The position numbers and the translations under genes were made by a program. The notes under the pieces are model-generated. The model was not told where the DNA came from and did not search any database. It saw only the letters and a program-made list of their open reading frames with translations. Positions 1-5,749 of a stretch of 8,677 nucleotides of DNA are shown piece by piece. Numbering within the stretch: position 1 is the stretch's first letter; each line of letters opens with the position of its first letter. This DNA is from JBECKS01 sp040235395 (lineage in GTDB: Bacteria; Pseudomonadota; Gammaproteobacteria; Pseudomonadales; JBECKS01): assembly GCA_040235395.1 (NCBI GenBank), contig JBECKS010000011.1:1-8677 (forward strand), given 5' to 3'.

Positions 1-95
1 CATCTGAAACGCCCTCTGTTGGAAATGATGCCATCAGACGCCTTTTCGCACTTGGCTTAGCATCAACTTATTGCTCACTTTTCATCAAAGTCTAA
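1..95 (+). other. Possible C-terminal tail of an upstream gene
   Basis: Two plus-strand frames are open from the window edge. One ends at TAG 58-60 and the other at TAA 93-95. The longer one gives about 30 residues ending in a mixed hydrophobic stretch (LASTYCSLFIKV) that I cannot assign to any family. The minus strand offers only very short open stretches here. No terminator hairpin follows. Whether this is really coding cannot be decided without the sequence to the left. Confidence 0.25.
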
Positions 96-111
96 AAAAA
101 ATAACGGGATG

Positions 112-140
112 TAAACATCGCCCAGTATTTGCTTTAGAAT
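112..140 (+). promoter_or_regulatory. Sigma-70-like promoter of the cyclic-nucleotide-binding-fold gene
   Basis: TAAACA (112-117, 4 of 6 to TTGACA) and TAGAAT (135-140, 5 of 6 to TATAAT) are separated by the optimal 17 bases. Transcription would begin near 147, leaving a short leader with AGGA at 173-176 before the ATG at 184. An inverted repeat, ATGT-AA-ACAT (109-118) with flanking GGG and CCC, overlaps the -35 element and could be an operator. The -10 element overlaps the more upstream ATG at 139, which argues against using that start. Confidence 0.45.
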
Positions 141-183
141 GAGCGACCCTAAAGGCAGGAACCCTTGTTATCAGGACAGCAGA

Positions 184-819
184 ATGAGAAATGTTGATTT
201 AAAAGCACAGACAAAAGAAAGTATTCAGCGCTTTGTATACGGTATTACTTTCTTCAAAGAAGTGATTGATACTGAGCCAGAGCAGTTTGAGTTACTCATG
301 GAGCTTTCCCGTATCGTCGAAGCTGATCCTGGTGAGTTTGTGATTCATCTTGGTGATAAGGATTCCTACCTGTATTTTCTGCTAAAAGGTCGTCTCGTAG
401 TACTACCAAGCGACGATGCCGATCCAAGCCAGGCACTTAATGAAATAAACCCCGGTGAGCTATTTGGCGCCATGGCTATGGTGACCGGTCAGGCGAGAAG
501 CGCCACGATCAAGGTTCACGAAAGCAGCAAGTCAAACCTTCTTTTTGCGGTTGATTTCAATCACTTCAGAGATATTAGTGATTTCAGCACCTTTACCATG
601 GCAACAAAAATCAGTTTCTATCGTCTGGTGGTACACAATATTCGCTGGACCCTTGAAACCAACAAGATGAAAGAGCCCAACCACCCCCTTGTGGCTAAAA
701 TGAGGCAATTGACTTTGTTTCGAGGTGAGCGCGGATCTCTTGAGGAACTTGAGTCTCTCCATAAACAGGCAAATGAGCTGGCAGAGCTGCTGAATGAGTG
801 GAATAACTTCGGCAAATAA
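184..819 (+). CDS. Stand-alone cyclic-nucleotide-binding-fold protein, no DNA-binding domain
   Basis: This 211-residue protein resembles the ligand-sensing domain of the CRP/FNR superfamily. A beta-barrel region lies at about residues 35-115, with LYFLLKGRLVVL (63-74) and the phosphate-binding-cassette-like segment GELFGAMAMVTGQARSAT (91-108). The RSA arginine that normally contacts the phosphate is present, but the usual glutamate of the FGE motif is Ala96, so cyclic nucleotide binding is doubtful. After a helical stretch there is no helix-turn-helix. The protein instead ends in a Glu/Leu-rich, coiled-coil-like helix (about 185-207). I chose ATG 184 because AGGA lies 7-8 bases upstream and the likely -10 box overlaps the alternative ATG at 139, which would add 15 residues. 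It is monocistronic by context. Its partner and function are unknown, and it could be a regulatory subunit or a degenerate sensor. Confidence 0.75.
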   Translation: MRNVDLKAQTKESIQRFVYGITFFKEVIDTEPEQFELLMELSRIVEADPGEFVIHLGDKDSYLYFLLKGRLVVLPSDDADPSQALNEINPGELFGAMAMVTGQARSATIKVHESSKSNLLFAVDFNHFRDISDFSTFTMATKISFYRLVVHNIRWTLETNKMKEPNHPLVAKMRQLTLFRGERGSLEELESLHKQANELAELLNEWNNFGK

Positions 820-850
820 ATCCCCCTCCCTCTCATCCTCCCCCAACTAA
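813..850 (+). terminator. C-rich, G-free tract, possible Rho utilisation site
   Basis: From just before the stop codon at 817-819 to base 850 the plus strand has no G at all, and half of the 38 bases are C. No hairpin with a T-run follows the gene, so a factor-dependent end is plausible. Rho prefers unstructured C-rich, G-poor RNA. This is an inference from composition only. Confidence 0.35.
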
Positions 851-874
851 GTAAAATTTGTGAAAGCGCTTTCA
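851..874 (+). promoter_or_regulatory. Operator-like sites upstream of baeSR
   Basis: TGAAAGCGCTTTCA (861-874) is a perfect 14-base palindrome with the central CG typical of LacI/GalR-family operators. It also fits the catabolite-responsive-element pattern TGWAANCGNTNWCA. Overlapping it, GTAAA (851-855), five bases, then TGAAA (861-865) resembles a degenerate CpxR-type box (GTAAA-N5-GTAAA). It lies about 70 bases before the baeS start, a sensible place for control of the operon. Which protein binds is unknown. A weak -10-like GATAAT sits at 901-906 without a good -35, consistent with an activator-dependent promoter. Confidence 0.4.
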
Positions 875-932
875 GCGTATGGATTTCTTTTGCCTATCGG
901 GATAATTTTCTGCTTATCACGTTTATTTTTCT

Positions 933-947
933 GGGAGAGTTCCCATT
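933..947 (+). promoter_or_regulatory. Ribosome binding site and ATT start codon of baeS
   Basis: GGGAGAG (933-939) is a strong Shine-Dalgarno match five bases before ATT (945-947). The baeS frame is open back to TAA 903-905 and holds no ATG, GTG or TTG before ATG 1002. Starting at ATT gives the family's N-terminal membrane helix, whereas starting at 1002 removes most of it and has no ribosome binding site. ATT starts are known but rare (infC, pcnB in E. coli). Confidence 0.65.
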
Positions 948-2351
948 AAGCTCAAGATATTTCTTGCCATCTTCAGCGCAAACAGCCTGCTGATTCTCTG
1001 CATGTATATGGTTAGCATGTGGAGCTTCCAGCATGGTTTCCTCGATTACGTTAATCGCAACGAGCTTAATCAACTGGAAGGCTTAAGCATTGCACTGCAA
1101 AAAGAATATGCTCAGAAAAATTCCTGGAATGGACTCAAAAACCAACCCTGGGTTTGGCGGAAATTTATTTCTGCCCACGTTTTGCATCCAGCACGCCTCA
1201 ATGAAAGTACACTCATGCGCGTGCCAGAAGAAGACATCAGCCCCAACCCTCAGATATTGAAACATCCCGGTCGCCTCTTACTGCTGGACGAACATCAACA
1301 TGTGATTTCTGGAAATCCACGCTTCAAGGAACATGCAATTTTTCGACCATTAATGCATAACAATAGAATCATTGGGTATCTGGGTATTGAAAAACGTGCT
1401 GAATTATCTGAAACGCTGGATCAGGTTTTTTCCAGGCAGCAACAACTTAATTTCGTCTGGATTGCTTTAGGATCGCTGCTTATTACTGTCTTAATTGCCT
1501 TACCTTTTTCTTCTCAATTAATTAAACCCATCAAGGAATTGCTTGCCGGCACCCTATCCATTACTGAGGGTAATTATCAACATCGCGTTCAGGTAAACAG
1601 CAAAGATGAAATTGGTATGTTGTCAAAAGCCTTTAATGAAATGGCAAGCAATATTGAACAGCACCAGAAAGTTCAGCAACAATGGATGGCTGATATTTCT
1701 CATGAATTACGTACGCCTCTTGCTGTTATCAAGGCTGAAATAGAAGCTATGCTAGATGGCATACGCAGTATCGACAAAAACAGTATCGAATCATTGTCTC
1801 AGGAAATTGATTACCTGAACCGACTTGTGAATGACTTACATGAACTTAGCAAGTCAGACACCCATGCGCTTCAACCAAAAAAATCCTCTTTTATCCTTCT
1901 TGATGCCATCAAGGAAACACTAGAAATTTTTGATACAGAAATTCAACAGAAAAAATTTCAACTCACTAACAATGTTCCAGAAAACATAAGCATTATTGCC
2001 GACAAAGAACAGTTAATTCAGGTTCTCATCAATCTACTGCAAAATAATCTGCGTTATACTGTTGAAGGTGGCGAACTTTTGATTAACGCAAATGTCCTTA
2101 AAAATAACGGTTCTTCCATCGTCAAACTCACATGGGAAGACAGTGGTCCAGGCGTAGAAAATAAAAATCTGGAAAAGCTTTTCGATCGTCTTTACCGTGA
2201 AGATAAATCAAGAAGCAGTTTCAGTAAGGGTTCAGGTCTAGGGCTATCCATTAGCAAAAGTATTATTGAAAACCATTCAGGTAGCATAAAGGCTTTTCAT
2301 TCCACACTAGGCGGACTGGGTATTGAAATCACTTTACCCAGAGGATCATAA
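945..2351 (+). CDS. baeS: Envelope-stress sensor histidine kinase BaeS
   Basis: Inner-membrane sensor kinase that phosphorylates BaeR in response to envelope damage. From ATT 945 it is 468 residues, the usual BaeS length. Segments in order: transmembrane helix 1 (about 4-26, KIFLAIFSANSLLILCMYMV), a periplasmic sensor of about 140 residues, transmembrane helix 2 (about 170-190), HAMP linker, the ISHELRTP H-box with His253 as the phosphorylated residue, an N-box around Asn367, the G1 motif DSGPG from Asp399, an F-box (LFDRLYRED), and the G2 motif GSGLGLSI near 429-436. All catalytic motifs are intact. The N-terminus and the GFLDYVN segment just after helix 1 resemble E. coli BaeS (GKLFLAIF and GFIDYI from memory). 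The stop is three bases from the baeR start, so the two are co-transcribed. The start assignment is the least certain part; a sequencing error turning ATG into ATT is possible. Confidence 0.9.
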   Translation: MKLKIFLAIFSANSLLILCMYMVSMWSFQHGFLDYVNRNELNQLEGLSIALQKEYAQKNSWNGLKNQPWVWRKFISAHVLHPARLNESTLMRVPEEDISPNPQILKHPGRLLLLDEHQHVISGNPRFKEHAIFRPLMHNNRIIGYLGIEKRAELSETLDQVFSRQQQLNFVWIALGSLLITVLIALPFSSQLIKPIKELLAGTLSITEGNYQHRVQVNSKDEIGMLSKAFNEMASNIEQHQKVQQQWMADISHELRTPLAVIKAEIEAMLDGIRSIDKNSIESLSQEIDYLNRLVNDLHELSKSDTHALQPKKSSFILLDAIKETLEIFDTEIQQKKFQLTNNVPENISIIADKEQLIQVLINLLQNNLRYTVEGGELLINANVLKNNGSSIVKLTWEDSGPGVENKNLEKLFDRLYREDKSRSSFSKGSGLGLSISKSIIENHSGSIKAFHSTLGGLGIEITLPRGS

Positions 2352-2354
2352 ACC

Positions 2355-3029
2355 ATGGACAAACAACTGATTCTTATCGTTGAAGACGAGCAGAAGCTAG
2401 CTCTCTTGCTTGAAGAATATCTTCAACAGGCAGGTTTCAGTACGCATCAGATTCATCATGGTAATGAAGTGATGCCATGGTTAGCAAACAACCCTGTTGA
2501 CCTGATCCTGCTTGACATTATGCTGCCAGGCGAAGATGGCATTAGCATTTGTAAAAAAATCAGGAATGCATCTAACACACCCATTATTCTTCAAAGTGCT
2601 CGCGTTGATGAAATCGACCGCCTTCTTGGTCTTGAGCTTGGCGCAGACGATTACATTTGCAAACCCTATAGCCCAAAAGAAGTGGTTGCCAGAGTAAAAG
2701 CGGTTTTGCGACGCAGCCAATATAGCCCTGTCAGCAAGCTTGAAAAAATCATTCAGCTTGATGAATCGAGATTAAAGGTTAGTTATGAAAATAGTTCCCT
2801 GGAATTAACCACTGTTGAATTCCAGTTATTGAAAGTGCTCTACGCTCACCCTGGACAGATTTTTTCACGAGACCAACTTATTCAATCTATCTATTCAGAT
2901 CACCGTGTCGTCAGCGACCGTACCATCGACAGTCACATCAAGAAACTCAGGAAAAAACTTTCTGAACTTTCAACAGAATTTGAATTCATACACTCAGTGT
3001 ATGGGGCTGGATACAAGTTTGAGCTTTAA
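2355..3029 (+). CDS. baeR: OmpR-family response regulator BaeR
   Basis: DNA-binding partner of BaeS, 224 residues. The receiver domain (about 4-118) has the acidic pair Glu10/Asp11, phospho-acceptor Asp54 in LILLDIMLPG, Ser81 at the switch position and Lys103 in YICKPYSP. The stretch EIDRLLGLELGADDYICKPY is nearly identical to E. coli BaeR. The C-terminal winged helix (about 130-222) includes RVVSDRTIDSHIKKLRKKL and ends in VYGAGYKFEL, typical of OmpR/PhoB-type regulators. GAGGA (2341-2345), inside the end of baeS, is the ribosome binding site, so translation is tightly linked to the kinase. By analogy with E. coli it activates envelope-stress and efflux genes, and the neighbouring spy-like gene is the obvious target. 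Confidence 0.93.
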   Translation: MDKQLILIVEDEQKLALLLEEYLQQAGFSTHQIHHGNEVMPWLANNPVDLILLDIMLPGEDGISICKKIRNASNTPIILQSARVDEIDRLLGLELGADDYICKPYSPKEVVARVKAVLRRSQYSPVSKLEKIIQLDESRLKVSYENSSLELTTVEFQLLKVLYAHPGQIFSRDQLIQSIYSDHRVVSDRTIDSHIKKLRKKLSELSTEFEFIHSVYGAGYKFEL

Positions 3030-3115
3030 ACATGGATAACTTTCATTTTCCTTGCGCAATTATTTCACAATCTTTAGTTAGGCTATTAACAATCAAACCA
3101 CTCGGAGAAAACACC

Positions 3116-3475
3116 ATGAAAATCCAACTTAGCAAAAAACTACTCGCTGCCCTAATGACTCTCACGTTCTCAGTTGTTTCTGCAAACACTTTGTTTGCCG
3201 ATGACATGAAGGAGAATCACAGGGAAAACGCCAAAGCTCGTTTCGAACATATGGCCAAGGAATTGAACCTGACAGAACAACAGAAGAAAGACCTTAAACC
3301 CATGATGAAGAAGCATGGCAAGGAGCGCATGGAAGCCATGAAAGCCCTGCACGAAAAACACAACAAGGAACTGGCCACTGTGTTAAACGACGAACAGATG
3401 GAAAAGCTGAAAGAAATGCGCAAGGAAAAAATGAAGCACATGATGCAAAATCGTGAAGAAGGCGACGAAGACTAA
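3116..3475 (+). CDS. spy: Spy/CpxP-family periplasmic chaperone, short and Met/His-rich
   Basis: Small periplasmic LTXXQ-family protein of 119 residues. Residues 1-28 form a signal peptide (KK, then a hydrophobic core), probably cut after Ala28 (or after VSA at 23). The mature part, about 91 residues, is almost entirely charged helix. It has one clear LTEQQ motif just after FEHMAKELN, and a degenerate second one (LNDEQMEKL) where longer family members have another LTXXQ. It contains 11 Met and 6 His, which could indicate metal binding as in ZraP/CnrX-like relatives, but this is not shown. ATG 3116 is preferred because GGAGA lies 8 bases upstream and a signal peptide follows at once. An in-frame ATG at 3032 would bury the signal peptide. 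The gene follows baeR by 86 bases, probably in the same operon or under BaeR control. The symbol is by family; cpxP would be equally defensible. Confidence 0.82.
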   Translation: MKIQLSKKLLAALMTLTFSVVSANTLFADDMKENHRENAKARFEHMAKELNLTEQQKKDLKPMMKKHGKERMEAMKALHEKHNKELATVLNDEQMEKLKEMRKEKMKHMMQNREEGDED

Positions 3476-3491
3476 AAATTCAATTTACAAG

Positions 3492-3525
3492 CAATAAAAA
3501 AGCCCTTTATAGGGCTTTTTTATTG
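3492..3525. terminator. Perfect bidirectional intrinsic terminator
   Basis: A 15-base stem (3492-3506 with 3511-3525) closes on the four-base loop TTAT. The stem has a GCCCT/AGGGC core flanked by six A and six T, so the RNA ends in a U-run whichever strand is read. It lies 17 bases after the spy-like gene on the plus strand and about 170 bases beyond the fnr stop on the minus strand, so it can separate these convergent units. Confidence 0.9.
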
Positions 3526-3697
3526 TTTAAAACTATAATAATTCCCACAATAATTAATTAAAACCCCCTTAAATCCATACAGAACACCACTTTTTTATAT
3601 TTAAGCCGTTAAATTCCTTAAATCTTACTAAATATAACAAAAGTGTTATTTTTATTCAAAATAATGCATGAATTACTATAGGTAGTGGGAAATTAAT
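3526..3697. other. AT-rich spacer between convergent genes
   Basis: No credible reading frame is present. The stretch is rich in TTAAA runs, and CCTTAAATC occurs twice. It would form the 3' untranslated part of the fnr message if that transcript runs to the hairpin at 3492-3525. I see no second terminator and no RNA gene. Confidence 0.5.
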
Positions 3698-4429
3698 CTA
3701 ACTATCAAGCTTGCAAAGCTTTTCTCGGTCTAAAATCTCAACTTCCCGACCATCTGCTTTTAACAAGCCTTCCTTCTGAAAACGACTGAATATCCGGCTG
3801 ATTGTCTCGACTGTTAGCCCCAGATAATTTCCTATCTCGCCTCTGGACATGGGCAACCTGAAGATATTCGCAGACAAACGTCGGCTCTCATGCCTTGCTG
3901 AGATACTCAGCAAAAAGGAGGCTACCCTCTCATCTGCGGGCTTTTTGCTCAGAAGCATGTGTAAATGCTTGTCGTTCTGGATTTCCTTGCTCATCAGGGA
4001 AAAGAAATGGCGCTGCAAACTGGGAATCTGTACCGACAACTCCTCAAGCTTGCTGAAAGGGATTTCACAAATGGCTGAGGTATCTAGCGCCTTGGCTGAC
4101 TGCTGATGCATGTCCGTACTAATACCATCTGTACCCAGTATCTCACCCGGGAAATAGAAGCCGGTTATTTGCTCATCACCCGACTCATCTACAGAATAGG
4201 TTTTTACATAACCACTTTTTACAGCATAGACCGAAGTGAAAGGATCGCCCGAGCTGAATAGCACCTCGCCCTTTCGTAGCGGCTTGCCACGCTTGATGAT
4301 TTCTTCAAGCCTGCTCAATTCGCCGAGCCCCACTGCCACGGGTAAACACAGACTGCTTAGAGAACAGTCCTGACAGTTATTGCCCATGCTAGCTTTGATG
4401 TTTACAGGGATATTACTTTTTTCAGTCAT
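3698..4429 (-). CDS. fnr: Oxygen-sensing transcription regulator FNR
   Basis: CRP/FNR-family regulator of 243 residues that switches genes between aerobic and anaerobic life through a 4Fe-4S cluster. The four cluster ligands are all visible: Cys19, Cys22 and Cys28 (CQDCSLSSLC) and Cys121 (AICEIPF), matching C20, C23, C29 and C122 of E. coli FNR. The sensor barrel (about 35-145) includes GDEQITGFYFPGEILG, followed by the dimer helix and LLSKKPADER. The helix-turn-helix MSRGEIGNYLGLTVETISR ends with Glu208, Ser211 and Arg212, the residues that read TTGAT-N4-ATCAA, so the target site should be the standard one. No strong Shine-Dalgarno precedes ATG 4429, but no better start exists before the cysteine cluster. 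It is monocistronic and divergent from clsB. Orthologues in some genera are called anr, etrA or btr. Confidence 0.95.
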   Translation of the reverse strand: MTEKSNIPVNIKASMGNNCQDCSLSSLCLPVAVGLGELSRLEEIIKRGKPLRKGEVLFSSGDPFTSVYAVKSGYVKTYSVDESGDEQITGFYFPGEILGTDGISTDMHQQSAKALDTSAICEIPFSKLEELSVQIPSLQRHFFSLMSKEIQNDKHLHMLLSKKPADERVASFLLSISARHESRRLSANIFRLPMSRGEIGNYLGLTVETISRIFSRFQKEGLLKADGREVEILDREKLCKLDS

Positions 4430-4476
4430 AAGCTTTTTTCATTTATAAGAAAGATCAATCCAACTTCAAGAAGCCT

Positions 4477-4507
4477 ATTATACAGCCAAGAGCAGAGTGA
4501 ACTCACT
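4477..4507 (-). promoter_or_regulatory. Likely fnr promoter with operator-like palindrome
   Basis: Read on the minus strand, 4482-4477 is a perfect TATAAT, about 48 bases before the fnr start codon. There is no good TTGACA 16-18 bases upstream. That region instead holds the inverted repeat AGTGA-AC-TCACT (4496-4507), so an activator or repressor may act there. A single FNR half-site TTGAT (4458-4454) lies in the leader, but its second half is poor, so autoregulation by FNR is only a possibility. Confidence 0.5.
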
Positions 4508-4602
4508 ATTTTCCTCGACAAAGGTCCCTGAACAGACCTGTCTCTTTCGCTTCAAAACATTACAATGTGCCAACCATCCATACCGAATGATTTCCACAAG
4601 CC
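4508..4602. other. Upstream region of clsB
   Basis: The divergent spacer between fnr and clsB. It holds a small inverted repeat (AGGTC 4522-4526 with GACCT 4535-4539, eight-base loop) and a -10-like TACAAT at 4561-4566 without a recognisable -35 partner. An in-frame TGA at 4588-4590 limits how far upstream clsB can begin. No Shine-Dalgarno sequence is obvious before ATG 4603. Confidence 0.3.
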
Positions 4603-5742
4603 ATGCATAAACGGGAAGCACGTTGGCAAAGCGAAGAAAATTTTTTTTCCGCTGAGCGCTACTTCGAACACCTGATTCGCGATCTGGACGCTGCTCAACA
4701 ATGCATCCTGCTGGAAAGTTATATTTTTGAAGTTGATTTTATTGGTAGGCAAATCATTGACTGCTTATCACGAGCCAAATCACGAGGCGTCAGCATCAAG
4801 GTACTGGTGGATGGCATTGGTTCAATGAATACCATGAGCGAACTTATTGATGCTTTTCACGAAAAAGAACTTCCGCTCAAGGTCTACCACCCCCTGCCCT
4901 GGCGCTTCAACTCTTACCAACATGCCGTCAGGAAAGGCGACTTCCTTGGCAAACTTCTACATTTTACAGGGCGCATCAATAACCGGGACCATCGGAAACT
5001 TTGCATCATCGACAATCAAATTGCCTGGGCAGGCAGTTATAACATCTGTGTTACTCATCTCCCTTCTCACCTTGGTGGACAAAGCTGGAAAGATCATGGC
5101 TTTCGTATTAGCGGAGAAAATGTCGGGCATCTCGCATTGGAGTTCACCAACATCTGGAATGATGAGGACGTGGAAAAATCATTAAAGTCTACGATTCGCG
5201 CGATTCCCTTTGCTTTAAGTACATTGAATCCGATTAAGCGACGCCAACGGCTTCAACGCATCATTCGCTCCATTGGAACAGCAAAAAACCGTATCTGGAT
5301 AGCCAATGCCTATTTTGCTCCCCATCACTCAATTACAAAAGCCTTGATGCAAGCCAAACAAAGAGGCGTGGATATTCGTATCATTGTAGGTGGAAAGTCT
5401 GATGTCATTTTTTTCCCTAGCCTAACACGGTCATTTTATGCCGACCTACTACGCGTTAGAATAGAAATCCATGAATGGCAAAACAGTATACTTCATAGCA
5501 AAATCGCTTTGATTGATAACTACTGTTACAGCGGCAGTTCAAACCTTAATAGCCGTAGTCACTTTCATGACCTTGAACTTGATATCCTTCTCTCTCATGA
5601 AAACACAATTAAGGAAATTGAAACGCAAATGCTGAATGATTTTTCTCATAGCAAACATATTTTTCCAAAAGAAGTTTCTGATAATGCTTTTTTTATTTTC
5701 ATCAATGCCTTGATTCCACGATTATTAAGATACTGGTTGTAA
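4603..5742 (+). CDS. clsB: Cardiolipin synthase B-type phospholipase D protein
   Basis: 379-residue phospholipase D superfamily enzyme expected to make cardiolipin by transferring a phosphatidyl group between phospholipids at the inner membrane. Two catalytic HKD motifs are intact: His130-Lys132-Asp137 (DHRKLCIIDNQIAWAGS) and His298-Lys300-Asp305 (LHSKIALIDNYCYSGSSNLN). Unlike ClsA there are no N-terminal transmembrane helices. The opening (ARWQSEENFFSAERYFEHL, then ILLESYIF) resembles E. coli ClsB (YbhO). The C-terminus (about 362-379) is hydrophobic and may touch the membrane. The protein is somewhat shorter than E. coli ClsB (about 413). ATG 4603 is the only ATG after the upstream in-frame stop, though it lacks a clear ribosome binding site. 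The next gene is ybhP, the same neighbour as in E. coli, which supports ClsB over other family members. Exact lipid specificity cannot be read from the sequence. Confidence 0.88.
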   Translation: MHKREARWQSEENFFSAERYFEHLIRDLDAAQQCILLESYIFEVDFIGRQIIDCLSRAKSRGVSIKVLVDGIGSMNTMSELIDAFHEKELPLKVYHPLPWRFNSYQHAVRKGDFLGKLLHFTGRINNRDHRKLCIIDNQIAWAGSYNICVTHLPSHLGGQSWKDHGFRISGENVGHLALEFTNIWNDEDVEKSLKSTIRAIPFALSTLNPIKRRQRLQRIIRSIGTAKNRIWIANAYFAPHHSITKALMQAKQRGVDIRIIVGGKSDVIFFPSLTRSFYADLLRVRIEIHEWQNSILHSKIALIDNYCYSGSSNLNSRSHFHDLELDILLSHENTIKEIETQMLNDFSHSKHIFPKEVSDNAFFIFINALIPRLLRYWL

Positions 5743-5749
5743 TACTGTA

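Noticed and set aside
532..846. Open frames on the minus strand opposite the cyclic-nucleotide-binding-fold gene
   Set aside because: Low-complexity, unrecognisable products lying antisense to a frame with clear domain motifs.
3032..3115. Upstream ATG giving a 28-residue extension of the Spy-like protein
   Set aside because: It would place the signal peptide inside the protein. ATG 3116 has a good ribosome binding site and an immediate signal sequence.
3217..3441. Cys/Phe/Ser-rich minus-strand frames opposite the Spy-like gene
   Set aside because: They are the complement of its Lys/Glu/Met codons, with no family resemblance.
4445..4458. FNR box in the fnr leader
   Set aside because: Only the TTGAT half is intact; the second half matches in two of five bases, so I do not call a full site.
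4847..5185. 112-codon plus-strand frame inside clsB
   Set aside because: Overlaps both sides of the first HKD motif in another frame and resembles no protein.
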